NCBI GenBank assembly: GCA_003990705.1
Contig: AP018321.1
Span: 29,476 to 93,475, forward strand
Length of the DNA: 64,000 bases
Reading direction: 5' to 3'
Origin: Nostoc sp. HK-01
GTDB taxonomy: Bacteria > Cyanobacteriota > Cyanobacteriia > Cyanobacteriales > Nostocaceae
A program made the position numbers and the translations under genes. Below, piece after piece: positions 60,440 to 64,000 of the stretch. Position 1 is the first letter of the stretch. Each line of letters begins with the position of its first letter. Below the pieces are notes generated by a model that had not been told where the DNA came from, ran no database searches, and was given only the letters and a program-made list of their open reading frames with translations.

Positions 60440-61309
60440 ATGGGATTCAAATATATCAACGAACTAGCAACTCCTGAAAATGTTGATAAACTGCTGTCTT
60501 TAGTTGACATGGTTGCTGGGGGGAGAGTTGACACGCAAAACATCTTCGATATTGAGGATGCTTTGACTGATAGTGAGCAAATGAAAAGATGTTTGCAGGT
60601 TGTCCGTCAAAATCCAGACTCAGCACAATTAGTTGATGAGCGTTATATGGGCCCAGATTTTGATCTGGAAACCTTGCTGAAGCTGCCGGAAGGCTCATTG
60701 GGTTGGACTTATGCTCGTGTTCTCAGTGCTATGAACTATGATATAGGGTTCTATCGCCTCCGAAAGATTGAATCAGATGTCGATTATATTACCCATCGCG
60801 TTCGCAAAACTCATGATCTGCATCATATTTTGACGGGCTTTAGCTTTGATGACTACGGTGAACTGGGAGTGATTTCAGTGACGGTTGGGCAAATTGGCTA
60901 TCCCGCATTCACGTTCATTGATTTGGTTGGTTCGTTGTTAGCGTTCATGGCTAATCAAGCACGGGAAGGCATCAATTCTCCTCTGGAATATAATTTTGAC
61001 CTGGTTTCTCAAGGCATCCGCATTGCACGGCAAGCTACACCCTTGTTTCCGGTGAAGTTTGAAGAAGGACTGGAACGTCCTATAGACGAGTGGCGTGCCG
61101 AATTAAACATTGTGCCAGGACCGAAGGACTCTGGAGTTGGTATAGCCGTCCTTATCTGCGGGATGCGATCTCCCCCACTCTCGCAGCACAGGCTCATTAA
61201 TCGACTGTTGAGGACATCATCTCCCGTTGATCAGGCTTTGAAGGGCATCCAACAGGAGATGATGCCCTTCAAGTTTGACGCAATTCTGATAAATCGATTG
61301 GAGACATAA
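60440..61309 (+). CDS. Coq4-like protein, copy 2, frameshifted C terminus
   Basis: Identical to copy 1 up to residue about 226 (ELNIVP), including the HDLHH-X11-E metal motif. A one-base deletion (CCAGGACCG here, CCAGTGACCG in copy 1) then replaces the last 27 residues by 63 unrelated ones. The core domain is intact, so activity may survive. The start is placed at ATG 60440. Confidence 0.8.
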   Translation: MGFKYINELATPENVDKLLSLVDMVAGGRVDTQNIFDIEDALTDSEQMKRCLQVVRQNPDSAQLVDERYMGPDFDLETLLKLPEGSLGWTYARVLSAMNYDIGFYRLRKIESDVDYITHRVRKTHDLHHILTGFSFDDYGELGVISVTVGQIGYPAFTFIDLVGSLLAFMANQAREGINSPLEYNFDLVSQGIRIARQATPLFPVKFEEGLERPIDEWRAELNIVPGPKDSGVGIAVLICGMRSPPLSQHRLINRLLRTSSPVDQALKGIQQEMMPFKFDAILINRLET

Positions 61310-61314
61310 ATTGT

Positions 61315-61617
61315 ATGATTGGCAATCAATTGGTACATTGCGCTGTGCTATCACCGGATGAACTGGAGCGCGCGCTCGCAAGACTAAATCATTGGAAGAT
61401 TGTAGACGGTAAACTCTACCGCCACTTTGAATTCACCTCGTTTATCGCAGCATTTGGCTTTATGACTCGCGTTGCACTGATTGCAGAAACTCAAGGCCAT
61501 CATCCAGAGTGGTTCAATGTTTATAACCAGGTTACAGTTCAACTGACAACCCACGATGCAGGTGGAATTACCATGAATGATGTTACTCTTGCCCAAAGCA
61601 TTGATATGCAATTATAA
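61315..61617 (+). CDS. pterin-4a-carbinolamine dehydratase, copy 2
   Basis: Identical to 7027-7329. Because of the frameshift in the preceding gene its start now lies only 5 bp after the Coq4-like stop codon. Confidence 0.9.
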   Translation: MIGNQLVHCAVLSPDELERALARLNHWKIVDGKLYRHFEFTSFIAAFGFMTRVALIAETQGHHPEWFNVYNQVTVQLTTHDAGGITMNDVTLAQSIDMQL

Positions 61618-61711
61618 ATGCCCAAACCTGCAATCAAGACATTTTCAAACCAGGATTATTTGCAACTATAATTTCATTTGAGCCAGGATTATTTGCAAAC
61701 AAGCTCAACGC

Positions 61712-61858
61712 TTACCAGGACTGAGTTTTCAGTATTAACAGCAGTTGGTCAAGAAACTTCCATTTAGAGTTATCGTCATTTCCTTTTGACCACTGAATGA
61801 CATTGGTTCCATCAACACTACTACCACCTGATACATTTAAAACTTTGCTACTAGTAGT
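61712..61858 (-). pseudogene. ricin-type lectin fragment, copy 2
   Basis: Duplicate of 7424-7570; same truncation, so the gene was already broken before the duplication. Confidence 0.55.
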
Positions 61859-62253
61859 TTACCAACCCAAAATTGCTGTGTAGGTCGAGCAGGGGGAGAA
61901 AATTCATCCCTCCCCAGCCCCCCAGCTTCCCCTGCCTGCCACCACGCAAAGTTCTCTTGGCAGAGTACTAGTTTTATTGACAAGGTAGTAATAGCAGTTT
62001 CCACTACCACACACCATTATCTAGCACCGGGGGGCGATCGCGCTCTTGTTGAAGGAAGGGCAACAATACTTGTGATAGACAATATTGAGTGAGCAATGGT
62101 GATTTGTCTAGTTGATAAATCGTAGCAAGAGAGTGAGTGATATCAACGCTGCCTAGCAACCCCAGCCCCAGATTGATCTTTCGCGTCAAAGCAACAGTGT
62201 AGAATTTTCCCCAGATGCTACTCAAAAAATGTTTCGCTTGGTTAGTGGAGACT

Positions 62254-62745
62254 ATGACACGTTGGAATATTACAGGTACTTGGATTGGTGAATACTCTTA
62301 TGATCCAAACGAATTATATCCTTTTCATCAACTAAGTGTTCCCTTTACATTAGTGCTGCAACAGTCTTGGTTTGGTAGATTTCGAGGGCAAGTTCAAGAT
62401 GATCCGCAAAGAGGAATGCCAGAGCCAGGTTTTGTACTTGGACAAATAGCAGGTGATAAAATTTCCTTCTTTAAACGAATGCCTGTGCTTTACGTTGCAA
62501 CACCCACAGGCTTGAAAACATTATTTGATTACTGGTTATCTGAGTACGGCATTAGATTAGATCATCAAGTGGAACATCCACCAATTCATTACCAAGGAGA
62601 ATTTTCCCCCTCACAGAATCAAGCCATTGGAGTATGGCGACTTGGTGACAATACTATTCGTGTTCAAAGCCAAGGCAAACTTCTAGAGACAGTTATACCT
62701 GTAAGCACCGGGATATGGCGTATGGAACGAAAAAAGTTCAGTTGA
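62254..62745 (+). CDS. conserved hypothetical protein, beta-rich, copy 2
   Basis: Identical to 7966-8457. Confidence 0.55.
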   Translation: MTRWNITGTWIGEYSYDPNELYPFHQLSVPFTLVLQQSWFGRFRGQVQDDPQRGMPEPGFVLGQIAGDKISFFKRMPVLYVATPTGLKTLFDYWLSEYGIRLDHQVEHPPIHYQGEFSPSQNQAIGVWRLGDNTIRVQSQGKLLETVIPVSTGIWRMERKKFS

Positions 62746-62954
62746 AGTCCGCCCCATCGTCCGAGCCGATTGATTCTCATCCCCTGACTTTAAACCCTGT
62801 GATCCACAACCTACAACGATTTGACCGAATCAAAGAATTTATATTACTTTTGGAGGAGTTAAGAACATTACTGAGGTTGCTGGTAATAACAAATTGTTAA
62901 TCAATAATATCTAAATTGATGGAGCTTAAAATGAGGTAGAGAATGTTGTAGCTT

Positions 62955-63188
62955 ATGGTTGCACTGATTGCTCAGAGTCCTATATTAACCTCGCCCTGGC
63001 AGGTGCCAATTCCTCAGAAAGAGTATGTAAATGACCGTGTTGTTATATATTACAGGGATAATTCTTGGGTTCCAATTAAGTACTGTTATTTGTTAAAAGC
63101 AATTGAACTTCATTACAGGATTTGGAACCAATCAGGTAAAGAAGTTTTTGTATTTCCGACTGATTTAGACCCTAATAGTTTTTCCTAA
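62955..63188 (+). CDS. small hypothetical protein, copy 2
   Basis: Identical to 8667-8900; same doubts. Confidence 0.35.
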   Translation: MVALIAQSPILTSPWQVPIPQKEYVNDRVVIYYRDNSWVPIKYCYLLKAIELHYRIWNQSGKEVFVFPTDLDPNSFS

Positions 63189-63194
63189 CTAGCT

Positions 63195-63554
63195 TCATTT
63201 ATCCTTCACGAACATAAGTTCAATCGATAATCGTGTGTCATAAATCTGGATAATTCTCACAACGCACCTGTATAAACCAATCATGGAAATTCCTAGAGGG
63301 CTACGAGAACCATATTTTGCTTCTATCCCATCAAACCACCTTTGAAACTGCTCATCAGACCAGTCTTGTGCAATGTCTTCAAGACAACCTTGAAGCATTT
63401 CTCTTCCGCATTCGGCTGGAAATTCAGCATCACTAGCAGCATTCTGAGCATCTTCAATACATTCAAGGGCGGCAATCAAAACTGCGGCACTAGTTTGTTT
63501 GTTAATGTTGCAGTGCTTTCTGCCTGCATGATTTCCTTTACCAGATAATTGCAT
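63195..63554 (-). CDS. small protein of a tandem paralogous pair, member A, copy 2
   Basis: Identical to 8907-9266. Confidence 0.55.
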   Translation of the reverse strand: MQLSGKGNHAGRKHCNINKQTSAAVLIAALECIEDAQNAASDAEFPAECGREMLQGCLEDIAQDWSDEQFQRWFDGIEAKYGSRSPLGISMIGLYRCVVRIIQIYDTRLSIELMFVKDK

Positions 63555-63742
63555 ATATAATAATTAAAAGAATCTAAAAAATCGGCAATAACCCAGCATT
63601 GCTAACTCCTGCCGAATTTCTCTTCTTTTTAGTTATTCAACATCAGCAATTTCTTCTCATGCACCTTTAGGATGATTGTAAAATCCGACTGTCAGACAGA
63701 TGACATAATCGCTATCTGTGTGCATGAACCGCACTACTTCAT

Positions 63743-64000
63743 CTATCTAGGGAGCGAATTAAGCTCTGTAGTTAAAACAAAATCATCAGTATTGACCCGT
63801 TGCATAATATTTCTGTACAAACAACTCAATGAGATTCCACTCTTGCTACGAGAACCATACTTAGCTTCCATGTCCATAAACCATGTTTCAAACTGCTGCT
63901 GTGACCAACCTTGTGCAAGGTCTTGAAGATAACCCTCAAGCATTTCTCTTCCGCACTCAGCCGGAAATCCTGCCCTGATTGCAGCATTCTGGCAATTTTC
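63743..64000 (-). CDS. small protein of a tandem paralogous pair, member B, copy 2, cut by window edge
   Basis: The C-terminal 85 codons of the gene seen whole at 9455-9847; the 5' end lies beyond the window. Confidence 0.55.
   Translation of the reverse strand, partial: ENCQNAAIRAGFPAECGREMLEGYLQDLAQGWSQQQFETWFMDMEAKYGSRSKSGISLSCLYRNIMQRVNTDDFVLTTELNSLPR

Larger units (their letters stand above)
58358..64000 (+). repeat. long direct duplication, copy 2 (runs off the window)
   Basis: Matches 4858-9712; this copy retains the 786 bp lost from copy 1 and has a one-base deletion in the Coq4-like gene. The right edge of the window cuts it. Confidence 0.95.

Overview
The window is cyanobacterial and most like a large plasmid of a Nostoc/Anabaena-type filamentous species. 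It carries psbA (the D1 reaction-centre protein), many GCGATCGC (HIP1) octamers, a long tRNA gene array of the kind known from Nostocales plasmids, an Anabaena NucA-type nuclease, and a dense load of plasmid genes. These include a primase-helicase replication protein, four separate ParA-based partition loci, a tyrosine recombinase and several insertion sequences. Four partition systems beside one replication gene suggest a fused (cointegrate) replicon. No chromosomal housekeeping block is visible.

Layout. 1-3.1 kb: end of an MT-A70 methyltransferase, then a convergent Cfr10I-type restriction endonuclease and its C5 methyltransferase. 3.4-5.4 kb: partition locus 1 and a coiled-coil plasmid protein. 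5.8-9.85 kb: a Coq4-like/pterin dehydratase cluster that is the first copy of a long direct duplication; the second copy, with an intact Crp/Fnr-type regulator, runs off the right edge (58.4-64 kb). 10.3-12.9 kb: partition locus 2 between 33-bp inverted repeats, with group II intron and helicase debris. 12.9-16.3 kb: a pair of P-loop NTPases with an upstream gene remnant. 17.1-18.2 kb: an IS5-family element. 18.3-24.8 kb: replication gene, its small upstream genes, and a divergent row of unknown plasmid genes. 24.8-25.9 kb: a decayed IS4-family element. 26.2-34 kb: psbA and assorted metabolic or secreted proteins. 34-40.7 kb: RecD-like helicase, DUF5674 pair, nuclease, integrase and small genes. 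41-47.9 kb: HNH endonuclease, 29 tRNA or tRNA-like genes covering all 20 amino acids (one split by the same IS5-family element), ArfB ribosome rescue factor, a second DUF5674 pair and a secreted protein. 49.8-51.4 kb: partition locus 3. 53.4-58.1 kb: IS5 element, HepT/MntA toxin-antitoxin, a complete IS4-family element with a passenger gene, and partition locus 4.

The main biological themes. (1) Self-contained plasmid maintenance: both long ParB proteins carry 20-bp palindromes with an AACGTT core inside their own linker codons, and other maintenance genes carry inverted or direct repeats in or beside themselves. (2) RNA-level control: the replication gene has a leader with mutually exclusive hairpins over its ribosome-binding site, and the HNH/tRNA operon is preceded by a terminator with a candidate antiterminator. 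(3) Translation stress: tRNA array, ArfB and a cluster of TTGTAGTA sites lie together. (4) Ongoing rearrangement: recent duplication, IS insertion into a tRNA, an IS carrying a passenger gene, and many truncated genes.

All calls come from reading the sequence and recalling protein families; no database search was possible.
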